From positions 1 to 13,196 of the forward strand of contig JBDKGH010000147.1 in the NCBI GenBank assembly GCA_039798265.1: a stretch of DNA of 13,196 nt, read 5' to 3'. Shown here piece after piece: positions 1 through 6,511 of the stretch. Below the pieces are notes generated by a model. That model did not search any database, had not been told where the DNA came from, and worked only from the letters and a program-made list of their open reading frames with translations. The position numbers and the translations under genes are program-made. Positions within the stretch are counted from its first letter, which is position 1; each line of letters starts with the position of its first letter. This stretch comes from JBDKGH01 sp039798265 (GTDB lineage: Bacteria; Bacteroidota; Bacteroidia; Flavobacteriales_D; Sanyastnellaceae).

Positions 1-224
1 CCTTGTTCCCCAATCCAATTGAAGATACCGCACGCCTAGAGTTTACCTCTAGCTTCTTGGGATCTACTTGTCAAGTGTTCAGTTTTTCCGGTCAATTGAT
101 GGGAGAATTCAAAGTAGATCAAACCAACATGAGTTTGGATTGCACCACTTATGCACCAGGTAATTACTTCCTCTCTGCTACTTCATCTGAAGGTACGATC
201 TCTCGTACTTTTGTAGTGAAATAA
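1..224 (+). CDS. C-terminal end of a T9SS-secreted protein (type A sorting domain), 5' end outside window
   Basis: This is the last 74 codons or so of a larger gene whose start lies before the window. The frame is open to the left edge, and the first complete codon (3-5) is TTG inside the gene, not a start. What is visible fits a type IX secretion C-terminal sorting domain (type A): an FPNP motif at the beginning, a short strand pattern, a 'FSFSGQL' segment matching the usual 'D..G..V' strand, then APGNYFL matching the common 'L..G.Y.L', and a final basic end, TFVVK. In this family the domain directs the protein across the outer membrane through the Por secretion machinery and is then removed or replaced by an anchor. 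The function of the secreted passenger cannot be told. A strong terminator follows 22 nt after the stop, but inside the next ORF. Confidence 0.8.
   Translation, partial: LFPNPIEDTARLEFTSSFLGSTCQVFSFSGQLMGEFKVDQTNMSLDCTTYAPGNYFLSATSSEGTISRTFVVK
206..213 (+). promoter_or_regulatory. Possible -7 box (TACTTTTG) for the TonB receptor gene
   Basis: TACTTTTG matches the Bacteroidota -7 consensus TAnnTTTG at all fixed positions. It lies in the last codons of the upstream gene. Transcription would begin around 218-220, only a few bases before the ATG at 226. No clear -33 TTG/TTTG element is seen 17-23 nt upstream, so this rests on one short motif. If it is used, the transcript starts before the terminator-like hairpin at 246-281. 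Confidence 0.3.
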
Positions 225-225
225 T

Positions 226-2556
226 ATGACACGCTACTTCAACATAACAGCAAAGCTCATTGGGCTTTGCTGTTTTTTTTTCATCCACATTCAAGCAGAA
301 GCGCAGCAGTATTCTTATGCGGGCACTGTGCTTGATTATGATACCCGACAGCCCATTGAGGGATTGATGATCTGCAGCGATACGCTGAATCAGAACTGTG
401 TTTTTACAGATTTGAATGGTTCATTCATCATTCAATCGAAAGATACCCTATCGATGCTGAAAGCATTTGGATTGGGCTATGACCGCATGCTTGAAGCATT
501 CGGATTCAATGACTCTGCGCGGATAACGTATTACCTCAAGCAAGATGGATTTGAGATGTCCTCTGCCTTAGTAGTGGGTATTTTGAATAAAAGTATTTAT
601 TCCAAAGTGCCCGCCTCCATTGGTATGGTGAGCAGTGGGCAGTTGATGGTAGGTGATGCTTCTTCCTTGCAGGCGGGTTTAAATACCTTGCCCGGCGTTA
701 CCTTAGAAACAAGAGGACAGGGAGGGAGTCAGCGATTGAATATTCGTGGTAGTTTTTTACGCTCGCCCTTCGCTGTTCGAAATGTAAAAACATACCTCAA
801 CGGTATTCCTTTTTCATCGCCCGACGGAAGTTCTCCTTTGGAGTTGATCGATGCAAGCGATGTAGAAAAAATAGAGGTGGTGAAAGGGCCAGCTGGTAGC
901 ATTTATGGAAGTGCTACTGGTGGGGTTTTGAATATTTCTACCCTACAGCCATTGAAGCATGGATTTGGTATTAAAACAACACAGCAATATGGCGGTTTTG
1001 GTTTGCGTCGTTCGGTAACGCAAGCTCAGTTTGTGGATACCAAGTGGAGTGTGCGGGTGTCGCATATTTTTCAGCAAAATCAAGGGTATCGCGATCAGGA
1101 ATGGAACAAAAAGAATCAGGCGTCTGCTTTTATTCAGTATCGCCCCATGTCCAAACTAAAGTACTTTTTATACCTCGCTTATTATAATGGAAGCTGGGCC
1201 TTACCCGGAGCTTTGAATGCCACAGAGGCAGAAGAAGATCCTCGTCAAGCGCGCCCATTTTCTATTGAAAACAATGCTGCTTTGTTTAGAAAACGCACCA
1301 TGATTGGATTTAGCCAGCATTGGGAAATCGATGATAAATGGTCCAATCAAACGTCCATTTATGCCCAGCAAACAGATAAGACTAATCCCTATGGTACTTC
1401 TGCTTTCAGTCAAGGGTACAAAGAAGAGGGTGCAACTGGAGCCGGTATGCGCACGGTGTTTACAGGGAAAATGATAGCGACGAAAATGCTACAAGCGCGA
1501 TTGAATGTGGGAGCTGAATACCAATTTGAAAAGTTCAACATCACCGAATGGGATAATGAAGGTGGAAAAGCAGGGGCTAAGAAATACCATTATGACGTGA
1601 ACTATCATGGTCTCTTGGGATTCGCGTCGATAGATTGGGAGTTGGGACGAGATCTTTTAATCAATACGGGAGTGAGTTGGAATAAAACCATCCACCAAGC
1701 AAGGGGCTATGCCGTTGATGGAATTGCATTTGATACTACTGCTACCTGGGCCGCAGAGTTTTTACCTCGACTGGGTGCTTCGTATCAATGGATAAAAAAC
1801 CAGTATGTGGTGGCAAGCGTGAGTTACGGCAACAGCCAACCAACCGTGTTTGAGCAGATCGATTACGAAAACAATCGTTTTAACCTCGACTTAAAACCCG
1901 AACATGGCATCAACTACGAAGGCGGATTAAAAGGGAGCATTGGACAGCGGTTTCAACTCGAATATGAAGTGACGGCTTATCAATTTTTGCTCAATGATGC
2001 CATCCTTGCAGAAGAAAAAATGAATGCCGATAGCACGGTGTTTACCGCTTATTCGAATACCGGATCAACAAAACAAGAAGGAATAGAATGGACCTTGCGC
2101 AAGCGTTTTGCATTGGGAGATTCATTAGAACATTCTTTGGCGTTTTGGTTGAGTGGAGCATTTCAGCGCTATCGATTTGACGATTATAGTGTATCAGGCG
2201 TCGAGTTGGCTGGAAACCATTTGCCAGGCGTGCCTCCGGCTACCTTCAGCAGTGGATTTCAGTTATCGCTTTGGGATAATAATTTTAGCTGGAGTCTTTC
2301 GCATTATTGGATGGACCGAGTGTTTCTTAACAATGCCAATAACGTTTATGGAAAGGCCTACCACTTGTTACACACACGAGTAGGATTGAAGGTGTTTTCG
2401 AGCCGTTCTGGATTCACAGGCGACGTATTCGTAGGCATACAAAACCTTACCAATACGGTTTACACTTCTTTTTATGCTTTTAACGGCGCAGCAGGTAGAT
2501 ATTATAATCCCTCTCAACCGCGGAGCTTATTCTTCGGTTTTACCTTGGGATTGTAA
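226..2556 (+). CDS. TonB-dependent outer-membrane receptor with N-terminal carboxypeptidase-D-like domain
   Basis: An outer-membrane active transporter of 776 residues. Residues 1-27 look like a signal peptide (hydrophobic LIGLCCFFFIHI, then AEAQ before cleavage). Residues 30-105 resemble the carboxypeptidase-D regulatory-like domain common in Bacteroidota receptors (AGTVLDYDTRQPIEG, TDLNGSF). Residues about 125-240 are the plug, with LNTLPGVTLETRG, LNIRGS and VVKGPAGSIYGSATGG. The rest is a beta-barrel rich in aromatic, alternating strands, ending in FFGFTLGL. The plug resembles siderophore or metal-chelate receptors of the FecA/FhuA type. No SusD-like partner is adjacent, so it is not a typical SusC glycan importer. 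The substrate is unknown. The ATG at 226 starts one base after the previous stop (222-224) and is the only good start giving a signal peptide. Codons 7-19 coincide with an intrinsic-terminator-like hairpin, which is odd for a gene that must be transcribed through it. Confidence 0.93.
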   Translation: MTRYFNITAKLIGLCCFFFIHIQAEAQQYSYAGTVLDYDTRQPIEGLMICSDTLNQNCVFTDLNGSFIIQSKDTLSMLKAFGLGYDRMLEAFGFNDSARITYYLKQDGFEMSSALVVGILNKSIYSKVPASIGMVSSGQLMVGDASSLQAGLNTLPGVTLETRGQGGSQRLNIRGSFLRSPFAVRNVKTYLNGIPFSSPDGSSPLELIDASDVEKIEVVKGPAGSIYGSATGGVLNISTLQPLKHGFGIKTTQQYGGFGLRRSVTQAQFVDTKWSVRVSHIFQQNQGYRDQEWNKKNQASAFIQYRPMSKLKYFLYLAYYNGSWALPGALNATEAEEDPRQARPFSIENNAALFRKRTMIGFSQHWEIDDKWSNQTSIYAQQTDKTNPYGTSAFSQGYKEEGATGAGMRTVFTGKMIATKMLQARLNVGAEYQFEKFNITEWDNEGGKAGAKKYHYDVNYHGLLGFASIDWELGRDLLINTGVSWNKTIHQARGYAVDGIAFDTTATWAAEFLPRLGASYQWIKNQYVVASVSYGNSQPTVFEQIDYENNRFNLDLKPEHGINYEGGLKGSIGQRFQLEYEVTAYQFLLNDAILAEEKMNADSTVFTAYSNTGSTKQEGIEWTLRKRFALGDSLEHSLAFWLSGAFQRYRFDDYSVSGVELAGNHLPGVPPATFSSGFQLSLWDNNFSWSLSHYWMDRVFLNNANNVYGKAYHLLHTRVGLKVFSSRSGFTGDVFVGIQNLTNTVYTSFYAFNGAAGRYYNPSQPRSLFFGFTLGL
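246..281 (+). terminator. Strong intrinsic terminator inside the 5' end of the TonB receptor ORF
   Basis: The left arm AACAGCAAAGC (246-256) and the right arm GCTTTGCTGTT (264-274) pair perfectly over 11 bp with a 7-nt loop (TCATTGG). The nine T at 273-281 follow, the first two of them shared with the stem. This is a textbook rho-independent terminator for the secreted-protein gene ending at 224. It also encodes residues 7-19 of the receptor signal peptide, so it either attenuates the receptor gene or is overridden by translation. Confidence 0.75.
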
Positions 2557-2597
2557 GTGGGCATGAACTTTTTCAATAAAAATTGATTTTTATAGGT

Positions 2598-3308
2598 ATG
2601 AAAAAAATCCTCATCACTGGAGCTTCCTCTGGTATAGGCTTAGCCGCAGCCAAAGTGCTACACGCGTCGGACCACGAGTTGTTCTTGATTGCTCGAAGAG
2701 CGGATAAACTGCAAGAAATACAAGCGCAGCTTGGACAGCGTGTTCACGTACACACCGTTGACGTGGTGAACTATGAAAGCGTAAAGCAAATGGCCAATGA
2801 GGCTATTTCTAAGATGGGACAAATAGATGTGTTGATCAACAATGCTGGTCTCGGTTATTTCGATCCATTGGTAGAGGGTAAGATTGAAGAATGGCATGAA
2901 ATGTTTGATATCAATGTGAAAGGATTGCTGAACTGCCTTCACACCTGCTTGCCACATTTGATCGAGTCAAAAGGTCACGTCATCAATTTAGGTTCGTTGG
3001 CAAGTCATTATGTTTTCCCTAACAGCGGGGTTTATTCGGCCACTAAGCATGCCGTCTTTGCCATTAGCGAAAGCATACGCACCGAATTACCCGATAAGGT
3101 GAGAGTTACCACCATCAGTCCTGGTTCGGTCAATACACCATTCATTGATAGCACCACCAATGAAAAGTTGTTAGCCGAGTACAAAAATTATTTTGCCGCA
3201 GGAATGAGCGCAGAATGGATCGCAGAGACGATTCGTTTTGCTGTAGAAGCGCCCGCATCTGCCGTAGTGAGCGAAATCATCACCCGTCCGAATAGGCAGG
3301 TGAAATAA
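2598..3308 (+). CDS. Short-chain dehydrogenase/reductase (classical SDR, YdfG-like)
   Basis: A cytosolic NAD(P)-dependent oxidoreductase of 236 residues, normal for classical SDRs. Visible landmarks are the Rossmann glycine motif TGASSGIG at 7-14, ARR after the second strand at 32-34 (basic residues there favour NADP(H)), NNAG at 81-84, N107 in DINVKG, the catalytic S133, and Y146-x-x-x-K150 in YSATK. The end (SEIITRPNRQ) resembles the YdfG/serine 3-dehydrogenase-like branch that reduces or oxidises 3-hydroxy acids, but the substrate cannot be read from sequence. I chose the ATG at 2598 because MKKILITG begins directly at the first beta-strand; an in-frame TTG at 2583 would add five residues without support. 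The gene lies 41 nt after the receptor on the same strand, with no terminator seen between them. Confidence 0.93.
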   Translation: MKKILITGASSGIGLAAAKVLHASDHELFLIARRADKLQEIQAQLGQRVHVHTVDVVNYESVKQMANEAISKMGQIDVLINNAGLGYFDPLVEGKIEEWHEMFDINVKGLLNCLHTCLPHLIESKGHVINLGSLASHYVFPNSGVYSATKHAVFAISESIRTELPDKVRVTTISPGSVNTPFIDSTTNEKLLAEYKNYFAAGMSAEWIAETIRFAVEAPASAVVSEIITRPNRQVK

Positions 3309-3392
3309 AGCAGCTAAAGTTCAGCGGATTAGTACTCGTTCCTTCAAACTGCGAAAAGATCAAAAAATAGCCGTTTACTTCGAATGTTGAGG

Positions 3393-3400
3393 TAAATTTG
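3393..3400 (+). promoter_or_regulatory. Bacteroidota -7 promoter box (TAAATTTG) for the peroxiredoxin gene
   Basis: TAAATTTG followed by CGGCG is a full match to TAnnTTTG. Transcription would start about 3405, giving a leader of about 35 nt before the ATG at 3440. A -33 TTG element at 17-23 nt spacing is not evident. The 131-nt gap between the SDR and peroxiredoxin genes otherwise holds no gene or clear terminator. Confidence 0.5.
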
Positions 3401-3439
3401 CGGCGCGAAACAAACATTAAAACGCAATACAACAAGCAT

Positions 3440-4072
3440 ATGTCAGTATTAGTAGGTAAAAAAGCTCCTTCATTCTCTGCTCCTGCAGTGGTGAAAGGTG
3501 GCATCGTAGAGAACAACTTCTCTTTGGATCAATTCATTGGTAAAAAACACGTGTTGTTTTTCTTTTACCCAAAGGATTTCACCTTTGTATGTCCAACAGA
3601 ACTTCACGCTTTCCAAGAGCGTATGGCAGAATTTGAAGAGCGCAACGTAGCTGTTGTTGCTTGTTCAACTGACACGGAAGAAAGTCACTGGGGTTGGTTG
3701 CAAATGACCAAAGAACAAGGCGGTATCAAAGGTATCACTTACCCAATCGTGGCAGACACAGCCAAAACCATCTCTGAAAATTACGGAGTATTGGCCGGTG
3801 ATTATGGATATGATGAAGAAGGCAATTGGGTTGCTGATGGTCCAATGATCGCTTACCGTGGTCTTTTCTTGATCGATAAAAACGGCGTGGTACAGCACCA
3901 AATCGTGAACAACTTCCCATTGGGACGTAATGTAGACGAGGCTATCCGTATGGTAGATGCGTTACAATTCTTCGAAGAAAACGGTGAAGTATGCCCTGCT
4001 AACTGGTCAAAAGGTAAGTCAGGTATGAAAGATACTCACGAAGGAGTAGCTGATTACCTTTCCAAGCATTAA
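3440..4072 (+). CDS. Typical 2-Cys peroxiredoxin (AhpC/Prx1 group)
   Basis: A cytosolic thiol peroxidase of 210 residues that reduces hydrogen peroxide and organic hydroperoxides; in the family, thioredoxin or AhpF-type reductases recycle it. The peroxidatic cysteine is C51 in FTFVCPTE, with the active-site P44 and T48 in FYPKDFT and R140 in AYRGLFLID. The resolving cysteine is C185 in GEVCPANW, as in obligate dimeric typical 2-Cys enzymes. Residues 119-136 (AGDYGYDEEGNWVADGPM) are longer than the stretch where eukaryotic and enterobacterial Prx1/AhpC proteins carry their loop. The canonical GGLG of sensitive Prxs is not present, and there is no C-terminal YF motif. The start is the ATG at 3440; an in-frame TTG at 3398 lies inside the predicted promoter and is unlikely. 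The gene is monocistronic, flanked by a promoter and a long hairpin terminator. Confidence 0.96.
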   Translation: MSVLVGKKAPSFSAPAVVKGGIVENNFSLDQFIGKKHVLFFFYPKDFTFVCPTELHAFQERMAEFEERNVAVVACSTDTEESHWGWLQMTKEQGGIKGITYPIVADTAKTISENYGVLAGDYGYDEEGNWVADGPMIAYRGLFLIDKNGVVQHQIVNNFPLGRNVDEAIRMVDALQFFEENGEVCPANWSKGKSGMKDTHEGVADYLSKH

Positions 4073-4081
4073 TACAAATTG

Positions 4082-4131
4082 AGCTAACAGTAGAACTTCT
4101 TTTGAGGGGTTTTACTGTTAGCTTTGTATTT
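4082..4131 (+). terminator. Long hairpin terminator after the peroxiredoxin gene
   Basis: The left arm 4082-4099 (AGCTAACAGTAGAACTTC) pairs with the right arm 4106-4123 (GGGGTTTTACTGTTAGCT) over 18 bp. The outer 11 pairs are perfect, the inner part includes three G-T wobbles, and the loop is TTTTGA. A T-rich tail (TTGTATTT) follows. It begins 9 nt after the stop codon of the peroxiredoxin gene. The tail is not a pure T run, so efficiency may be moderate. Confidence 0.75.
4119..4126 (+). promoter_or_regulatory. -7 promoter box (TAGCTTTG) embedded in the terminator's 3' arm
   Basis: TAGCTTTG is a full match to TAnnTTTG and shares its first bases with the 3' arm of the preceding terminator. The start would be near 4131, about 27 nt before the ATG at 4158. 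TTTG at 4101-4104 could serve as a -33 element, but the 14-nt spacing is shorter than the usual 17-23. Confidence 0.4.
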
Positions 4132-4157
4132 ACTTCGATTCACCAAACAATCGTCAA

Positions 4158-4478
4158 ATGAATTTGCAACCCAACGAAAACTGTTGTTGCGAGGAAGGTG
4201 CCAGTCACTTTCAAAATTTCATTGCTGTAGGTGGCACCTTGTGTCTTACCAACCACCGCCTTCACTTTACTCCGAAGGCTGGCGTCGCCGATTCTCATGA
4301 GTGGTCTTTGGATTTGCGATTGATATCGGACGTTCAACTTTGCAAAACCATGTTCATGAATCCAAATGGCATTGCCATTCTCATGAAAGATGGTAACATC
4401 GAAAACTTTATTGTGGACGACCGCAAAGCTTGGAAAGAGCGCATTGAGCGAGAGCTCAAACTAAAGTCGATTCGTTAG
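4158..4478 (+). CDS. Small GRAM/PH-like domain protein
   Basis: A 106-residue protein without signal peptide or membrane segment, so probably cytosolic or peripherally bound to the membrane. The order of short strands (VGGTLCLTNHRLHFTPK at 24-40, WSLDLRLISDVQLCK at 49-63, GIAILMKDGN at 71-80, ENFIVDD at 82-88) followed by a C-terminal helix (AWKERIERELKL) matches the GRAM/PH-like fold, in which 'G.L.LTN.RL.F.P' is characteristic. In the family such domains bind lipids or proteins; what this one binds cannot be said. Three consecutive cysteines at 9-11 (ENCCCEE) precede the domain, which is unusual for a cytosolic protein. It is convergent with the glycosyltransferase gene, with 18 nt between their stops. 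The assignment is by pattern only; an uncharacterised beta-rich protein is the alternative. Confidence 0.65.
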   Translation: MNLQPNENCCCEEGASHFQNFIAVGGTLCLTNHRLHFTPKAGVADSHEWSLDLRLISDVQLCKTMFMNPNGIAILMKDGNIENFIVDDRKAWKERIERELKLKSIR

Positions 4479-4511
4479 GGTGTTTCGAAAAATCAACTAA
4501 GATTTTGCACC
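4479..4511. terminator. Weak possible bidirectional terminator between convergent genes
   Basis: Between the two convergent stops, AAAATC (4489-4494) pairs with GATTTT (4501-4506), and an outer GGTG (4479-4482) pairs with CACC (4508-4511) across an asymmetric internal loop. The A/T runs on both sides would act in either direction. The pairing is short and interrupted. Confidence 0.25.
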
Positions 4512-5549
4512 AGCCATTTGAAGAATGGCCTCTGCATATTGTTTTTCATCTAAAGCCATCCCGAGTTGATGGCTTTTTTGTTGGTAAGCGGCTAACTCTT
4601 CTGCGCTCCAACTAAGCGCTTCCTGCATACTCACCATCATCGATTCGTCGTTGGCGGCTTCAAACAAACTGCCATTGGAAGAGAGAAGGGCGCTACGTGC
4701 TCCTATTTTATCCGATAAGAGAATAGGATAACCGCTTACACAAAATTCATTGACCACTACACCCCATGGTTCATATATACTCGGAAGAATAAAAACATCT
4801 CCATTGAGCATAATGGATTCAAGTTGTTCTCCTTGACAAAATCCATGGTGGAAAATGCCTTCAGAACGGTCGCGTGCCTCCCAAAGAGGTCCAGTTCCCA
4901 TGCAATGCAGTTCGATTTCGGGATGATTTTTACGCAGCCTTTTGAATACCTGCCATAAGCGTTGAATGTCCTTTTCAGGCGCGTAGCGGCCTGTATAAAC
5001 GAATCGTTTGACGCGCGTGTTAAGAGCATGCCTTTTTTCATAGATCCTTTTAAAAAAGGCCGTATCGCAGGTATAGGCTCCCGTGAATATTTGCTGGGAA
5101 GAAAAGCCAATCGCTTTGGCAAAGGTCACTTGTAACTCACCCGGTACAAATGCATACTTGAAGTAGGGGCTTACAGTTAAACGGAGCTTAAGTACACGGG
5201 CCATATCTTTTATCCCACCTTCCCACTGCTTATCAAAGCCCAACAAGGCCGGAATTCGCTGATTTTTCTTGACGATGCTGATGTAATCCTCATCCGCCCA
5301 GCCCCCCACGAAAATGAGGTCGTAAGAATTGGAGTCAATCAATGATTGAATGCCACTCAGATCGCATACCTTGCGGGAATAAAGTGTAACTTTATCGCTC
5401 CATTGAAACTGAAAAGGGGCATCGCTTTTTACCGGATAAGCCACAATGTCAATAGATACATTGTGCTCATTGGCGAGATAATTCATGTTGTTCACGAAGT
5501 ATCCAGCTAACTCGCGGTATAAAACAAGCATTCTTTTCATGGAGGCCAT
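4497..5549 (-). CDS. GT4-type (GT-B) glycosyltransferase
   Basis: A cytosolic or membrane-associated sugar transferase of 350 residues. The C-terminal GT-B half has YTGRYAPEKD at 185-194, LHCMGTGP at 214-221 and the donor-binding E-x7-E in EPWGVVVNE (E260, E268), which is the hallmark of the retaining GT4 group. The N-terminal half has the usual first strand (MLVLYREL) and a GGWAD loop at 82-86. Donor and acceptor sugars are unknown. Starts: ATG at 5549 (used here) or ATG at 5540 (MKRMLVLY); an in-frame TTG at 5561 has no support. The gene is divergent from the GNAT gene with only 14 nt between start codons, so the two must share or overlap promoters. Together with the acyltransferase and deacetylase it suggests polysaccharide or lipopolysaccharide decoration. 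Confidence 0.92.
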   Translation of the reverse strand: MASMKRMLVLYRELAGYFVNNMNYLANEHNVSIDIVAYPVKSDAPFQFQWSDKVTLYSRKVCDLSGIQSLIDSNSYDLIFVGGWADEDYISIVKKNQRIPALLGFDKQWEGGIKDMARVLKLRLTVSPYFKYAFVPGELQVTFAKAIGFSSQQIFTGAYTCDTAFFKRIYEKRHALNTRVKRFVYTGRYAPEKDIQRLWQVFKRLRKNHPEIELHCMGTGPLWEARDRSEGIFHHGFCQGEQLESIMLNGDVFILPSIYEPWGVVVNEFCVSGYPILLSDKIGARSALLSSNGSLFEAANDESMMVSMQEALSWSAEELAAYQQKSHQLGMALDEKQYAEAILQMAGAKS

Positions 5550-5558
5550 AACTAAACG

Positions 5559-5566
5559 CAAATATG
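5559..5566 (-). promoter_or_regulatory. Near-consensus -7 box (CATATTTG) for the glycosyltransferase
   Basis: On the minus strand, CATATTTG (7 of 8 against TAnnTTTG at the fixed positions, C for T at the first) overlaps the start codon of the divergent acyltransferase. A transcript starting near 5553 would be almost leaderless for ATG 5549, or have a leader of about 13 nt for ATG 5540. One short motif only. Confidence 0.25.
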
Positions 5567-6511
5567 CAGATTTTACTATACGAAGAGTGGATGAAACCGC
5601 AAGTGATTTCTTTATTCGTTGCCGAATATGGGGTCACCTTCGACGAATTTGAAGAATTATTCACTCGTTTTTACGAATCGCCCTTTCAAAAAGACCACTG
5701 TGTGCGCATTGTAGCGGTGGAAGGAGAGAAGGTGGGAGGTTTTCAGTCTTTCTTTTATTGGCCCATCAAAAAAGATGGTGTAGTGTATAAAACCTTTCAG
5801 AGTGGTAATTCGCTGGTACATCCCGATTTCAGAGGAAAAGGACTTTTTGCGAAAATGCTCGACTTTATTCATCTTCCCGAAAATCAAATTGAAGTAGATG
5901 GATTGATCGGCTTCCCCGTGGAGATGAGCTACGGTTCTTTTATGCGCAATAAGTGGAAGAATCCTTTCAATCTGCAGTGGCATGTGAAAATAGCTCAGCC
6001 CATAAGCTCACTGTTTTCTAATCCAGAACGCGACTTAACGAAAGCGTTTGGAAAAAGGAGTCCTGTATCTGTAGAACCCTTTATGGACTTCTACTTCGTG
6101 ACACAGTCTGCGGAGTTTGATGCGTACCGTTTTCAATTTCAGCAAACGCCGCATTGGCGGTATGTGTATGAAGAAGGCAGTCGACGCTGCTTATTCGAGT
6201 TTAAAATGCAAGTGCGTAAAAAGTTGATCAAGGAATTGGTCATTGGTAAAATAGTAGCGAACGACAATGAAACAGCTTTTTGGCAGAGAGCATATGATGC
6301 TTTTTTCAAAGAAGTAAAGCGGGCAACATCGGTTACCATCATCAGCTTTGCCTGCAATGGTAAAATTGATTATTTGCAAAAGCTTATGGCGGATAATGGT
6401 TTTAGAAAGATCGATCGCACCATCTATTTCATAGCTAAAGGCAAAATGGCCAATGAAATAGAGAATTGGGACAATTGGGATATTCAACGAGCTGATATAG
6501 ATACGTGGTGA
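5564..6511 (+). CDS. GNAT-family acyltransferase
   Basis: A 315-residue cytosolic acyl transferase. The acetyl-CoA binding motif A is clear: VHPDFRGKGLFAKML at 85-99, with R90-G-K-G giving the pyrophosphate loop. It is preceded by the strand VGGFQSFFYW at 57-66. The protein is about twice a single GNAT domain. The second half (from about 140) has its own alternating strands and helices (FKMQVRKKLIKELVIGKIV) and may be a degenerate second GNAT lobe, as in the double-GNAT and FemABX-like proteins. The acceptor is unknown; an amino sugar or lipid-linked intermediate is inferred from the neighbours. The ATG at 5564 is the first start after the divergent gene. The stop TGA at 6509-6511 overlaps the next ATG by one base, indicating translational coupling. 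Confidence 0.85.
   Translation: MQILLYEEWMKPQVISLFVAEYGVTFDEFEELFTRFYESPFQKDHCVRIVAVEGEKVGGFQSFFYWPIKKDGVVYKTFQSGNSLVHPDFRGKGLFAKMLDFIHLPENQIEVDGLIGFPVEMSYGSFMRNKWKNPFNLQWHVKIAQPISSLFSNPERDLTKAFGKRSPVSVEPFMDFYFVTQSAEFDAYRFQFQQTPHWRYVYEEGSRRCLFEFKMQVRKKLIKELVIGKIVANDNETAFWQRAYDAFFKEVKRATSVTIISFACNGKIDYLQKLMADNGFRKIDRTIYFIAKGKMANEIENWDNWDIQRADIDTW

Noticed and set aside
226..2556. The receptor as a SusC-type polysaccharide-utilisation transporter
   Set aside because: The protein is shorter than typical SusC (about 1000 residues), and no SusD-like lipoprotein or glycoside hydrolase is adjacent.
2575..2592. Small inverted repeat TCAAT-AAAA-ATTGA between the receptor and SDR genes
   Set aside because: Only five A/T-rich pairs, no G/C core and no proper T tail; expected by chance in A/T-rich spacer.
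4757..5122. A 121-residue ORF on the minus strand inside the GT4 gene
   Set aside because: It lies entirely in another frame of a well-supported glycosyltransferase and has no recognisable motif.
6462..6480. Short tandem repeat AATTGGGAC-AATTGGGAT
   Set aside because: It encodes NWDNWD in frame within the acyltransferase, and two copies are not enough for a repeat array.
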